A stretch of DNA of 36,017 bases from Variovorax sp. WDL1 (GTDB lineage Bacteria; Pseudomonadota; Gammaproteobacteria; Burkholderiales; Burkholderiaceae_C), in assembly GCF_001541225.1 (NCBI RefSeq), contig NZ_LMTS01000248.1:1-36017 (forward strand), in the 5' to 3' direction. The translations under genes were made by a program, and so were the position numbers. The notes beneath the pieces are model-generated. The model did no database searches and had not been told where the DNA came from. It was given only the letters and a program-made list of their open reading frames with translations. Shown here piece by piece: positions 22,689 to 31,475 of the stretch (position 1 is its first letter; each line of letters opens with the position of its first letter).

Positions 22689-24118
22689 TGCCGATGCCTG
22701 ATTCTCCCGCTCCCCGCACCCTGTTCGACAAGATCTGGTCGCAGCACGTCGTGATGCAGCGCGACGACGGCCAGAGCCTGCTCCATGTCGATCGCCACCT
22801 GGTGCAGGACGGCTCCGCGCCGGCATTCCAGATGCTGCGCGAGCGCGGCCTGCCCGTGCGCCGGCCCGATCTCGCCTTCGCCACGCCGGACCACTATGTG
22901 CCGACCGGCTCGCGCGACCTCGGCCGCATCGCCGATCCGGAGAAGCGCGCCATGGCGCAGGCGCTGGCCGACGACTGCGCCGCGTCGGGCATCCGATTCT
23001 TCGGCCTGGACGACCTGCGCCAAGGCATCGTGCACGTGGTCGGCCCCGAGCAGGGCCTGAGCCTGCCGGGCATGCTGATCGTCTGCGGCGACAGCCACAC
23101 CTCCACGCATGGCGCATTGGGCGCGCTGGCCTTCGGCATCGGCGCCTCGGAAGTGGCGCACGTGCTGGCCACCCAGGCCCTGTGGCAGCGCAAGCCGCGC
23201 ACGCTGCGCGTCAGCGTCGACGGCCGGCTGGGTGCAGGCGTGACCGCCAAGGACATCATCCTGGCCATCATCGGCCGCATCGGCGCTGCGGGCGCGACCG
23301 GCCACGTCATCGAGTACGCGGGCAAGGCGATCCGCGCGCTGTCGATGGAGGCGCGCATGACCGTGTGCAACATGTCCATCGAGGCCGGCGCGCGCGCCGG
23401 GATGATCGCGCCCGACGACACCACCTATGCCTGGCTGGCCGGCCGCCCGCAGGCGCCGAAGGGCGCCGAGTGGGAGTCCGCACTCGCCCGCTGGCGCCGG
23501 TTGCCCGGCGACGAGGATGCCGCCTTCGACCGCGAGATCGCGCTGCATGCCAACGAGATCGCGCCCATGGTCACCTGGGGCACCAGCCCCGAGGACGTGC
23601 TGCCCATCTCGGGTCGCGTGCCCGATCCGGCCGAGGCCGGCGATGCCGACCGCCGCACGGCGATGCAGGGCGCCCTGGCCTACATGGGCCTCGCGCCTGG
23701 CCAGCGGCTGGAAGACATCGCGGTGCAGCGCGTCTTCATCGGCTCCTGCACCAACGGCCGCATCGAGGACCTGCGCAGCGCCGCAGCGGTGGCGCGCGGC
23801 CGCCGCGTGGCCGAGGGCGTGGAGGCCTGGGTGGTGCCCGGCTCCGGCCTGGTCAAGCAGCAGGCCGAGGACGAGGGCCTCGACGCGGTGTTTCGAGCGG
23901 CCGGCTTCCAGTGGCGGCATGCGGGCTGCTCGATGTGCCTGGGTACCAACGGCGACCAGGTCGCGCCGGGGCAGCGCTGCGCCTCCACCTCCAACCGCAA
24001 CTTCGTCGGCCGGCAAGGGCCGGGCGCACGCACCCACCTGATGAGTCCCGCCATGGCCGCCGCCGCCGCGGTGACCGGGCGGCTGACCGATGTGCGCGCG
24101 CTGCTGCAGGCGCACTGA
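22688..24118 (+). CDS. leuC: 3-isopropylmalate dehydratase large subunit (LeuC-type)
   Basis: The 476-residue protein is an aconitase-family dehydratase that, with LeuD, isomerises 2- and 3-isopropylmalate or a related hydroxyacid. The 4Fe-4S ligands are evident in CGDSHTSTHGA, FIGSCTNGRIEDL and AGCSMCLGTN, and CASTSNRNFVGRQG and THLMSPAMAAAAAVTG are intact. Catalysis is therefore expected. Differences from the biosynthetic type include FATPDHYVPT in place of the usual FATMDHNVST. The start overlaps the Bug receptor stop by one base; a second ATG lies two codons in. leuD follows after 11 bases. No leuA is present. Confidence 0.93.
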   Translation: MPMPDSPAPRTLFDKIWSQHVVMQRDDGQSLLHVDRHLVQDGSAPAFQMLRERGLPVRRPDLAFATPDHYVPTGSRDLGRIADPEKRAMAQALADDCAASGIRFFGLDDLRQGIVHVVGPEQGLSLPGMLIVCGDSHTSTHGALGALAFGIGASEVAHVLATQALWQRKPRTLRVSVDGRLGAGVTAKDIILAIIGRIGAAGATGHVIEYAGKAIRALSMEARMTVCNMSIEAGARAGMIAPDDTTYAWLAGRPQAPKGAEWESALARWRRLPGDEDAAFDREIALHANEIAPMVTWGTSPEDVLPISGRVPDPAEAGDADRRTAMQGALAYMGLAPGQRLEDIAVQRVFIGSCTNGRIEDLRSAAAVARGRRVAEGVEAWVVPGSGLVKQQAEDEGLDAVFRAAGFQWRHAGCSMCLGTNGDQVAPGQRCASTSNRNFVGRQGPGARTHLMSPAMAAAAAVTGRLTDVRALLQAH

Positions 24119-24129
24119 GGACGCACACC

Positions 24130-24744
24130 ATGCAAGCCTTCACCCAGCTCGATGCCGTGGCCGTGCCGCTGGCGCGCATCAACGTCGACACCGACCAGAT
24201 CGTGCCGGCGCTCTACCTGCAGAAGCCGCGCGCCGCCGACTTCGGCGCGTTCCTGTTCCGTGACGTGCGGCACGATGCACAGGGCGCGCGGCGCGCCGAT
24301 TTCCCGCTCAACGATCCGGCCTATGCGCAGGCTTGCATCCTCGTGGCCGGCCGCAACTTCGGCTGCGGCTCCTCGCGCGAGCATGCCGTGTGGGCGCTGG
24401 TCGACGGCGGCTTCCGCGCCGTGGTTGCGCCCAGCTTCGGCGACATCTTCTTCTCCAACGCGCTGAAGAACGGTCTGCTGCCCGTGCGCCTGCCCGAGCC
24501 GCGCGTCGAGGCGCTGCTGGCCCTGCTGCAGCGCGAGGCCGGTGCGCACCTGCGCATCGACCTTGCGGCCCAGCGCGTGCATGCGAGCGACGGCGGCTGC
24601 GATGCCTTCGAGATCGATCCGTTCGCACGCCACTGCCTGCTCGCGGGGCTGGACGAGCTGGACTACACCCTCGGCCAGGCCGGGCGCATCGAGGCCTTCG
24701 AGCGCGATCGCGCCGCCTTCCTTCCTACCGTTTCATCTGCCTGA
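24130..24744 (+). CDS. leuD: 3-isopropylmalate dehydratase small subunit (LeuD-type)
   Basis: The 204-residue swivel-domain partner of LeuC has LDAVAVPLARINVDTDQIVP, AGRNFGCGSSREHAVWAL and APSFGDIFFSNALKNGLLPV, each a LeuD hallmark that builds the substrate pocket. The ATG at 24130 is 11 bases after the leuC stop; the long open frame upstream is a leuC shadow. leuB follows after 17 bases. Length and motifs are normal, so it should pair with the adjacent LeuC rather than be a relic. Confidence 0.94.
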   Translation: MQAFTQLDAVAVPLARINVDTDQIVPALYLQKPRAADFGAFLFRDVRHDAQGARRADFPLNDPAYAQACILVAGRNFGCGSSREHAVWALVDGGFRAVVAPSFGDIFFSNALKNGLLPVRLPEPRVEALLALLQREAGAHLRIDLAAQRVHASDGGCDAFEIDPFARHCLLAGLDELDYTLGQAGRIEAFERDRAAFLPTVSSA

Positions 24745-24761
24745 AGAAAGAGTTGTTCCCC

Positions 24762-25832
24762 ATGAAGATCGCAGTGTTGCCCGGTGACGGCATCGGTCCC
24801 GAAGTCACGGCCGAGGCCGTGCGCGTGCTGAAGGCGGTGCTGGGTTCCGGCCAGGCCGTGGAGCTGGTGGAGGCGCCTATCGGCCAGGCCGGCATCGACA
24901 GTGCCGGCGACCCGCTGCCGCAGGCCACGCTCGCCATCGCGCGCGCCGCGGACGCCATCCTGTTCGGCTCTGCCGGGATGCCCGGCGACGAGGCCATCGC
25001 CTTTGCCATGCGGCCCGGCGCCAGCCTGCTGCGGCTGCGCCAGGACCTGGGCCTGTTCGCCAACTTCCGGCCGGCCTTCCTCTTTCCCGAGCTGATCGGC
25101 GCCTCCACCCTCAAGCCCGAGGTGATCGAGGGCCTCGACCTGATGATCCTGCGCGAGCTCACCGGCGATGTCTACTTCGGCGAGCCGCGCGGCAGCGGCA
25201 CCAACGCGCGCGGCGAGCGCGAGGCCTTCAACACGATGCGCTACTCCGAGCCCGAGGTGGAGCGCATCGCGCATGTCGCCTTCCGCACCGCGCGGGCGCG
25301 CAGGCGCAAGCTCTGCTCGGTGGACAAGGCCAACGTGCTGGAGGTGATGCAGCTGTGGCGAGAGGTGGTCACGCGCGTCGGCGCCGAGTACCCGGACGTG
25401 GAGCTCACCCACCTCTTCGTCGACGCCGCGGCCATGCAGCTGATGCGCGCGCCGAAGCAGTTCGACGTGATCGTCACCGGCAACATCTTCGGCGACATCC
25501 TCTCGGATGCGGCCGCGATGCTGACCGGCTCGATCGGCATGCTGCCCTCGGCGTCGATGGCTGCGGGCGCCAAGGGACTGTATGAGCCGGTGCACGGCAC
25601 GGCGCCCGACATCGCCGGCAAGGACCTGGCGAACCCGCTCGCCGCCATCCTTTCGATGGCGATGATGCTGCGCTATTCCTTCGGGCTGGCCGAGCACGCG
25701 GACCGCGTCGAGGCCGCGGTGCGCAAGGTGCTGGCCGAGGGCCTGCGCACCGGCGACATCTTCCAGCCCGGCATGCGGCGCGTGGGCACGCGCGAGATGG
25801 GCGAAGCGGTGGTGGCGGCGGTGCGGGGTTGA
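24762..25832 (+). CDS. leuB: 3-isopropylmalate dehydrogenase-like protein (LeuB family)
   Basis: The 356-residue beta-decarboxylating dehydrogenase has LPGDGIGPEV, LRLRQDLGLFANFRP, LRELTGDVYFGEPRG, the catalytic Lys in SVDKANVLE, the metal-site Asp residues in HLFVDAAAMQL and NIFGDILSDAA, and GLYEPVHGTAPDIAG. The loop after ILFGSAG reads MPGDEAIAF where biosynthetic LeuB has GGPKWD, so substrate preference may differ. The start is the ATG at 24762, preceded by GAAAGAG. It is the last gene of the receptor-leuC-leuD-leuB operon. Isopropylmalate, citramalate-type or tartrate-type substrates are conceivable. Confidence 0.9.
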   Translation: MKIAVLPGDGIGPEVTAEAVRVLKAVLGSGQAVELVEAPIGQAGIDSAGDPLPQATLAIARAADAILFGSAGMPGDEAIAFAMRPGASLLRLRQDLGLFANFRPAFLFPELIGASTLKPEVIEGLDLMILRELTGDVYFGEPRGSGTNARGEREAFNTMRYSEPEVERIAHVAFRTARARRRKLCSVDKANVLEVMQLWREVVTRVGAEYPDVELTHLFVDAAAMQLMRAPKQFDVIVTGNIFGDILSDAAAMLTGSIGMLPSASMAAGAKGLYEPVHGTAPDIAGKDLANPLAAILSMAMMLRYSFGLAEHADRVEAAVRKVLAEGLRTGDIFQPGMRRVGTREMGEAVVAAVRG

Positions 25833-25842
25833 GGATGGCGCG

Positions 25843-26286
25843 TCAGCGCGCGAGCATGGCCTTGAGCTGCGCGTAGGCCTTCGGGTCCTCCTCCCGCAGC
25901 GCCTCGATGTCCTGCTGCAGGCGCTCCAGCCGGGGCAGGCGCGCATTCTTCTTGATGCGCGCGATGTCATCCGCGAGCGCCTTGAAGTCGTCGATGCGCG
26001 GATCGTCCCTGGCGCTGGCCGGAAGCCGCTCGACCAGGGCCGAGATCGCATCCATCAGCCGGCCGATCTGGCGCCCGTAGCTGTGCTGCTGCAGCACATC
26101 GCGCTCGATGGCGGGCGCTGAAGAGTTGTTGTAGGTGACGTTGAACAGCGACCAGCCCGGGTTGATCTGCTGATCGAGCCGCTGCGGCGCGACCGACGAC
26201 CACGGCCAGGGCGGCACGTTCCAGTTCCACCATGCGTTTCGGGCGGCGCCGAAGTCCGCCGCGCCGCCTTCCCCAGCTGTCGCCAT
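25843..26286 (-). CDS. Conserved-looking hypothetical protein, Trp-rich N-terminus
   Basis: I do not recognise this 147-residue protein. GGAGGA lies 4 bases before the ATG at 26286, a strong ribosome site; the frame further upstream is antisense to the monooxygenase gene. Residues 18-35 hold five Trp (WWNWNVPPWPW). A middle part with Asn pairs follows (TYNNSSAP). From about 60 the protein is helical and charged (LLQQ-like DVLQQHSYGRQIGRLMDA), with a possible coiled coil to the C-terminus (RIKKNARLPRLERLQQDIEA). There is no signal peptide or membrane segment. It is convergent with leuB (10 bases) and divergent from the monooxygenase gene. Confidence 0.75.
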   Translation of the reverse strand: MATAGEGGAADFGAARNAWWNWNVPPWPWSSVAPQRLDQQINPGWSLFNVTYNNSSAPAIERDVLQQHSYGRQIGRLMDAISALVERLPASARDDPRIDDFKALADDIARIKKNARLPRLERLQQDIEALREEDPKAYAQLKAMLAR

Positions 26287-26454
26287 ACGTCCTCCTGCCA
26301 GGCGCACCGCGCGCCACGCGCATGGTAGCCGTGTGCCGCATCGTGCGCCATGCGCGCGCGCCGGCTCCGGCTGGCCTCGGTCGCCGGGAGTTGCGCGAGG
26401 ACGATCTGCAGGCGCCCAATGACCAACTGGTGAAAGCGCCTGAAAGGAGTGGCC

Positions 26455-28032
26455 ATGGATTGCGATGTCCTTGTCGTCGGTGCCGGTCCCACCGGCCTCA
26501 TGTTGGCCAACCAGCTGGCGCGCCGCGGCGTGCGCACGCTGATCATCGATCGCCACGCGGGGCCGGCGCGCGAGACCCGGGCCCTGGGCGTGCAGGCGCG
26601 CACGCTGGAGATCTACGCGAAGCTGGGCGTGGTGGACCGCGCACTGGCGCTCGGCAAGCGCGGCTCGGGCGCCAACCTGTGGGCCGAAGGGCGCCGCATG
26701 GCACGCGTTCCGCTCGGCGATGCGGGCGCGCAGCTGAGCCCTTACCCGTACATCCTCGTGCTCGGGCAGGACGACAACGAGAAGATCCTGGGCGAGCGGC
26801 TGCACGACTTCGGCCTCTCGGTGCGCTGGAACACCGAGCTGCTGGCCCTCACCCAGACGCCCGAGTGCGCGACGGCGACGCTGAAGCTGGCGAGCGGCGA
26901 GATGCAGGAGATCGAGGCCGCCTGGGTCGCCGGCTGCGACGGCGCCCACAGCGCGGTGCGCGAGCAGAGCGGCATCGGTTTTCCAGGCGCACCCTACGAG
27001 CACGTGTTCTTCGTCGCCGACGTGCAGGCGACCGGCACCATGGTGCCGGACGAGGTCAACGTCTACCTGCACAAGGACGGCTTCCACCTGCTGTTCCCGA
27101 TGCGCGGGCAGGACCACTGGCGCCTGGTCGGCATCCTGCCGGCGGCGCTGCGCGACAGGGAGGGTGTGCGCTTCGATGACGTGATTCCCTCTGTGCGCGA
27201 GAAGGCCGGCGCCGGCCTCGCCTTCGAGGGCTGCAGCTGGTTCTCCACCTACCGCATCCATCACCGCAGCGCCTCGCGCTTTCGCGAAGGCCGCGCCTTC
27301 GTGCTCGGCGATGCGGCCCACATCCACAGCCCGGTCGGCGCGCAGGGCATGAACACGGGCCTGCAGGACGCCTACAACCTCGGGTGGAAGCTTGCCCTGG
27401 TCGTGCAGGGGCAGGCCGATGAGGCGCTGCTGGACTCGTACGAGGCCGAGCGGCTGCCGGTCGCGCGACGCCTGCTCGACACCACCGACCGCGGCTTCAA
27501 GCTGGTGGTGTCCGACAACTGGTTCGCCGGCCTGCTGCGCACCGAGGTGCTGGCACGCATCGGCGCGCTGGCCATGAGCCGGCCGCGCATTCAACGCATG
27601 GCCTTTCGGGTGGTGTCGCAGATCGGCATCCACTATCGAGCCAGCGCCCTGTCGCTCTCGCTGGACGACCCGCCCCAGGGCGCGCCGCGCGCGGGCGATC
27701 GTTTTCCGTGGCTTCGGCTGCGCTTCTCGGCGGACGGGCCGCCGGAGGACGTGTTCGACAAGCTCGACGACCTGCATTTCCACCTGCTCGTGTTCGGCCA
27801 GCCGGCGCCGCAGGCGCCCCTGCTCCTGCCCGGCGAGCGGGTACGCGTCCATGCCTTCCCGCCGGACCCCGGCAACGCAGCGGAACTGGCGCGCCAGAAG
27901 CTTCCGCAGCTTTCGTTCTATTTGCTGCGGCCCGACGGACATATCGCGCTGTGCGGCGCGCGGCTGGACCTCGCGGCGCTCGCGCGCCATGCAGCCGGGC
28001 CCCTGGGCCTGCGGACGCTCCCCTTTGGGTAG
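26455..28032 (+). CDS. FAD-dependent monooxygenase, PheA/TfdB family
   Basis: The 525-residue flavoprotein has GAGPTG (9-14), VAGCDGAHSAVR and the FAD-ribityl motif GDAAHIHSPVGAQGMN, and a C-terminal thioredoxin-like region of the phenol hydroxylase subfamily (LRPDGHIALCG). It probably hydroxylates a phenolic or polyketide-like substrate using NAD(P)H and O2. The ATG at 26455 is chosen because AAAGGAG ends 7 bases before it; a GTG two codons earlier is less likely. It is not closely related to the MhpA-like enzyme at 17498. No regulator or other pathway gene adjoins it, so the substrate is unknown. Confidence 0.9.
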   Translation: MDCDVLVVGAGPTGLMLANQLARRGVRTLIIDRHAGPARETRALGVQARTLEIYAKLGVVDRALALGKRGSGANLWAEGRRMARVPLGDAGAQLSPYPYILVLGQDDNEKILGERLHDFGLSVRWNTELLALTQTPECATATLKLASGEMQEIEAAWVAGCDGAHSAVREQSGIGFPGAPYEHVFFVADVQATGTMVPDEVNVYLHKDGFHLLFPMRGQDHWRLVGILPAALRDREGVRFDDVIPSVREKAGAGLAFEGCSWFSTYRIHHRSASRFREGRAFVLGDAAHIHSPVGAQGMNTGLQDAYNLGWKLALVVQGQADEALLDSYEAERLPVARRLLDTTDRGFKLVVSDNWFAGLLRTEVLARIGALAMSRPRIQRMAFRVVSQIGIHYRASALSLSLDDPPQGAPRAGDRFPWLRLRFSADGPPEDVFDKLDDLHFHLLVFGQPAPQAPLLLPGERVRVHAFPPDPGNAAELARQKLPQLSFYLLRPDGHIALCGARLDLAALARHAAGPLGLRTLPFG

Positions 28033-28095
28033 GATTGCGAGCGTCGCGGGCCCACGCCAAGATCAGTGCCCCCCATGCCCAAAGGACGGTGCACC

Positions 28096-29394
28096 ATGGC
28101 CTCTATGCTGACGCGCTGCGTCGCCATCGCCCTGTTCGGGCTGCTCGTGCTGGCGAGCGCATGGCCCGCCCAGGCCGGCACCACCAGCGCCTTCACCCTG
28201 TCCCCGCAAAGCTATTCCGGCTCGCGCGAGCGCCAGTACAAGGTCTACGTGCCGGATGGCCTCGCCACCCCGGCGCCGATGGTGATGGCGCTGCACGGCT
28301 GCCAGCAGACGCACGACGACGTGCTGCGCGACTGGGGCCTCGCCGCGGCGGCCGACCGCTTCGGCTTCATCCTGGTTGCTCCCTTCATCACCAGCTACGA
28401 CGGCCTGCGCAACACCAATTGCTGGGGCTTCTGGTTCGACCAGCATCGACACCAGGGCCGCGGCGAGCCCGAGGACCTGCACCAGATCGGACGGCAGGTG
28501 GAGGCGCGCTTCGGCATCGACCCGCGGCGGCGCTACGTGACCGGGCTGTCCTCGGGCGCGGCGATGGCGGTGGTGCTCTCGGTCACGCACAACGAGTATT
28601 TCGCCGCGGCGGCCAGCGCCTCGGGCCTGCCCTATGGCGAGGACGCCGCCTCGGTGTCCTTCTCGGGCTGCCCCGGCAACGCGAGCTTCCACGGGGTGGG
28701 CCAGGTGGTGGCCGACATGCGGCGCGAGCGCAACGCGGGCTACGCGATCCCGCTGCTGGTGCTGCAGAACAACCAGGATTGCACCGTGATCCAGCCCGCG
28801 GGCCGCAACCTGCGCGATGCGCAGCTGCAGCTCAACGGCGGCGCGGCGCGCGACACGCCGGCCGAGGCGCTGGCCGAGCAGCGCCCCTGCGTTCCGGTCA
28901 ACGGGCCGGACTACGGCTGCCAGCAGAGCTTCTACACCGTCGATGCGCAGCCCGGCAGCCGCTCGCTGGTGGAGACGGTGTTCTACAACGGGCCGGCCGC
29001 CACGCCCGATCCCGCCGATACCGACCACGGCCACTACTGGATCGGCGGGCAGGCGGGCCGCGACGGCAAATGGGCGTTGCAGCGCGGGCCGAGCTACCCG
29101 GACATCGTGTGGGACTTCTTCTCACGCCATGCGGCCGACACGACCGGCCCCCCACCGCCGCCCCCGCCTCCACCTCCGCCGCCATCGCCCGGCTGCACGA
29201 GCCTCGTCGCGGCACCGGGCGCGCACATCGGCGCCGGCCGCGCCACCTACGGCGGCCTGTTGCGCATGCGCGCCATCAGCACCGGCGACATGCGCGACAT
29301 CGGCTTCGCCTGGGATTACTTCTTCACCCGCGTGGCCCTGTACCAGGGCGCGGGAGGGCGCTGGTTCGCGCAGCCGCCCGCCGGCTGCGGCTGA
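28096..29394 (+). CDS. Secreted PHB-depolymerase-family esterase with polyproline linker
   Basis: The 432-residue precursor has a signal peptide (about 1-27, ending AQA) and an alpha/beta-hydrolase domain. Visible parts are the oxyanion segment ALHGCQQ (65-71), the lipase box GLSSG with Ser152, Asp228 in NNQDCTV and a His in TDHGHYW (311 or 313). After residue 350 a run of twelve prolines (352-363) joins a C-terminal module of about 65 residues bounded by Cys367 and Cys431. The domain is of the LpqC/poly(3-hydroxybutyrate) depolymerase type. It probably cleaves an extracellular polyester or feruloyl-type ester. AAAGGA lies 10 bases before the chosen ATG; earlier in-frame ATGs at 28066 and 28075 would lengthen the signal region. 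Confidence 0.88.
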   Translation: MASMLTRCVAIALFGLLVLASAWPAQAGTTSAFTLSPQSYSGSRERQYKVYVPDGLATPAPMVMALHGCQQTHDDVLRDWGLAAAADRFGFILVAPFITSYDGLRNTNCWGFWFDQHRHQGRGEPEDLHQIGRQVEARFGIDPRRRYVTGLSSGAAMAVVLSVTHNEYFAAAASASGLPYGEDAASVSFSGCPGNASFHGVGQVVADMRRERNAGYAIPLLVLQNNQDCTVIQPAGRNLRDAQLQLNGGAARDTPAEALAEQRPCVPVNGPDYGCQQSFYTVDAQPGSRSLVETVFYNGPAATPDPADTDHGHYWIGGQAGRDGKWALQRGPSYPDIVWDFFSRHAADTTGPPPPPPPPPPPPSPGCTSLVAAPGAHIGAGRATYGGLLRMRAISTGDMRDIGFAWDYFFTRVALYQGAGGRWFAQPPAGCG

Positions 29395-29403
29395 GCTGCG
29401 TGC

Positions 29404-30477
29404 TCAGCCGCGGGCGAGCACGCCCGCCGGCAGCTCGGGCCGTTCCTCGCTGCCGTCCGGATGCCGCGCAAAGCGCGCCGGATCGCGCCCATGCACCGGT
29501 GCCATGTCGGCCCAGGGCCAGCCGCCGAACTGGGTGCGGCGATAGTCGGCCATGGCCTGGGCGATCTCGGCCTGCGTGTTCATCACGAAGGGACCGTACT
29601 GCGCCACCGGCTCGCCGATCGGCCGTCCCTGCAGCACCAGGAACTCGCTCTCCTCGTCGCCGTTGATGAGCTCCACCCGCGCATCCGCGCGCAGCTCGAT
29701 CGCGGCGTGATGATCGACTTTCTGCCCCGCCACGCTGACCGAGCGGCCCTTGAAGAAGTAGAGGCTGCGCCGCGATTCCTTGCCCGTCGCTGCGGGCAGC
29801 ACCCAGCAGGCATGAGGCTCCATCCTGAGGGTCCAGATGGCGACATCCGCGTCGGGCCGCGCGGCCCACGAGTCGGGTGGTGGCGCCAGCGGCCCGCCGG
29901 CGCCCGGCTCGCCGTCGATCGGCGCGATGCGCCCGGCGATGCTGGCCACCTCGGTCGAGCGGCCCTCGCCATCCATCGCGGTGAAGCGCGGGATGTCCTC
30001 GGCCCAGAACATGGTGAAGTGCGGCTGCGCCATCTTGCTGCGCGCCGGCAGGTTGAGCCAGATCTGGAACAGCTCCAGCGGATTGGGCCCGGCCCGGTCG
30101 AGCAGCGGGAACATCTCCGCATGCACGATGCCGCGGCCGGCGGTGAGCCATTGCACGTCGCCGCCGCCGAAGCGCGCGGTGGCGCCCAGCGAATCGGAAT
30201 GGTCGATGAGGCCCTTGCGCACGATGGTCACCGTCTCGAAGCCGCGATGCGGATGGCCCGGGAACCCCGGCACCGCGTCGCCGTGGTACATGCTCCAGCC
30301 GTCCTTGCGGCTGAAGTCCTGGCCGAGGTCGCGGCCGGCGAGCGAGGCTTCGGGGCCCATCTGCGCGTTGGCGCGCGGGTAGGCGTCGTCGTGGTAGGCG
30401 CAGAACAGGAAGGGGTCGATGGTCTTCCAGGGGAAGCCGAGGGCTTCGAGGCGGACGATGGGGGCGGCGGCGCTCAT
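29404..30477 (-). CDS. Pirin family protein
   Basis: The 357-residue cupin has the four pirin metal ligands: His75 and His77 in HPHRGFETV, and His119 and Glu121 in VHAEMF. Bacterial pirins include quercetin 2,3-dioxygenases and redox-sensing partners of metabolic enzymes. The C-terminal half carries the second cupin domain (LYFFKGRSVSVAG). It is longer than YhhW (about 230 residues) and resembles the larger pirins. AGGAAAG lies 7 bases before the ATG at 30477. It ends 9 bases from the convergent esterase gene. Confidence 0.92.
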   Translation of the reverse strand: MSAAAPIVRLEALGFPWKTIDPFLFCAYHDDAYPRANAQMGPEASLAGRDLGQDFSRKDGWSMYHGDAVPGFPGHPHRGFETVTIVRKGLIDHSDSLGATARFGGGDVQWLTAGRGIVHAEMFPLLDRAGPNPLELFQIWLNLPARSKMAQPHFTMFWAEDIPRFTAMDGEGRSTEVASIAGRIAPIDGEPGAGGPLAPPPDSWAARPDADVAIWTLRMEPHACWVLPAATGKESRRSLYFFKGRSVSVAGQKVDHHAAIELRADARVELINGDEESEFLVLQGRPIGEPVAQYGPFVMNTQAEIAQAMADYRRTQFGGWPWADMAPVHGRDPARFARHPDGSEERPELPAGVLARG

Positions 30478-30753
30478 GATGTTCTTTCCTGTGCGACAGA
30501 CATTCATTCTGATCCGATCGGGGCGACCGGGCATGGTTCGCCGCAGGTGGGGGCAATCCCTGCCGGGTGAAGTGCCAAGCGCAGGACGCTGTCGCCACGC
30601 GAACGCAACGATCTGCAGGGCGATTGCCGTCCTGTTCGCGCAATGGGCGGCGGCCTGGCGAGCCCACAATTCCGGCCACGGGCCCCGAAGCCTTCGACAT
30701 CGCAGGCCGCGGCGCGAGAGACCGTCGCGCCCCGCCTCCACAAGCAGAACAAC
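30478..30753. other. 276-bp gap with no recognisable element
   Basis: Between the pirin start and the next plausible ORF I see no strong promoter, repeat or terminator. Open frames here are GC-rich shadows. If the small ORF at 30754 is not real, the gap reaches 31174. Confidence 0.4.
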
Positions 30754-31074
30754 ATGGACCAGCAGTCGCTTCAGCAGCGCCACGAGGATCGCCGTCACGG
30801 GAATGGCGGCGCCCCCACCCGCACCATGTGCACCCAGCCCCTGCCGCTGCTCGTGCCGCGGTGGGCGCCGCGCCCGGCGCCCGGTCCGGTGAGGCGCTTC
30901 GCCATCCCCTTCCTGGCCGTGCTGGGGTACTACGCCCTGGGCGTCTGCACCTTCTCGGTCATGGCCGCTGGCAACGTGCCGGGCGACGTGCCCCCGATGA
31001 TCTGGCATGCCGCCGAGAACACCAGCCTGATCGCACTGGCCGCCGCGCTGGCCGCCGGGTGCTGGTGGGTCTGA
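30754..31074 (+). CDS. Small hypothetical membrane protein
   Basis: An ATG at 30754 gives 106 residues. A polar, Gln/Arg/His-rich N-terminus leads to a Pro-rich stretch (31-46), then two hydrophobic segments at about 49-72 (FAIPFLAVLGYYALGVCTF) and 88-105 (LIALAAALAAGCWWV). No family is recognised. The ribosome site is poor and the same frame is open upstream to 30643, so the start is uncertain. The two helices make it more likely to be a gene than the other frames here. Confidence 0.45.
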   Translation: MDQQSLQQRHEDRRHGNGGAPTRTMCTQPLPLLVPRWAPRPAPGPVRRFAIPFLAVLGYYALGVCTFSVMAAGNVPGDVPPMIWHAAENTSLIALAAALAAGCWWV

Positions 31075-31174
31075 CACGAAGCCCCGACGACGCCCTGCCC
31101 AGCCCCCGGCGCCTTCCTACAGAGGGGCTGCGCAGCGGGGGGCTACCTTGCGACGAATCAAGGAGTCACCGGAC

Positions 31175-31414
31175 ATGCCTATCGCCACCCCGCCCCCGGA
31201 TTTCGATCCCACCATCGTGCCGCCATCGCCCCGGCAACCATCCCAGTCCGAAGCATGGGAGACCGGCATCGCGACCGACCCACCCGCGAAGGCCGACGTC
31301 CCTGTGAGTGACGCCAAGCGCCTGACGGATCTCGTCAAGCTCTGGCCGCAGGACCGGGCGCACGCCCTCATGGCGCTGAACCGGCTGGAGGTCGCCGGCA
31401 AGGAGGCGGCGTGA
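31175..31414 (+). CDS. Small hypothetical protein, proline-rich N-terminus
   Basis: The 79-residue frame starts at an ATG with AAGGAG 9 bases upstream. The first half is Pro/Asp/Ser-rich (MPIATPPPDFDPTIVPPSP); the second half forms an amphipathic helix (AKRLTDLVKLWPQDRAHAL). No signal, membrane segment or known family is seen. It is convergent with slyD. The ribosome site and composition favour a real gene. Confidence 0.55.
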   Translation: MPIATPPPDFDPTIVPPSPRQPSQSEAWETGIATDPPAKADVPVSDAKRLTDLVKLWPQDRAHALMALNRLEVAGKEAA

Positions 31415-31475
31415 TGGCCGCGATCCTCGCCATGCGCTATTTGTGGCTCCAGTGCACGGACAGCCGGGTCCGCGC

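Noticed and set aside
25843..27990. 715-codon minus-strand frame
   Set aside because: Only its last 147 codons (from 26286) form a plausible gene with a ribosome site. The rest is antisense to the FAD monooxygenase.
29155..29190. Short C-rich repeat as a possible CRISPR or satellite
   Set aside because: It is in frame and encodes the polyproline linker of the esterase. There is no repeat-spacer structure in the window.
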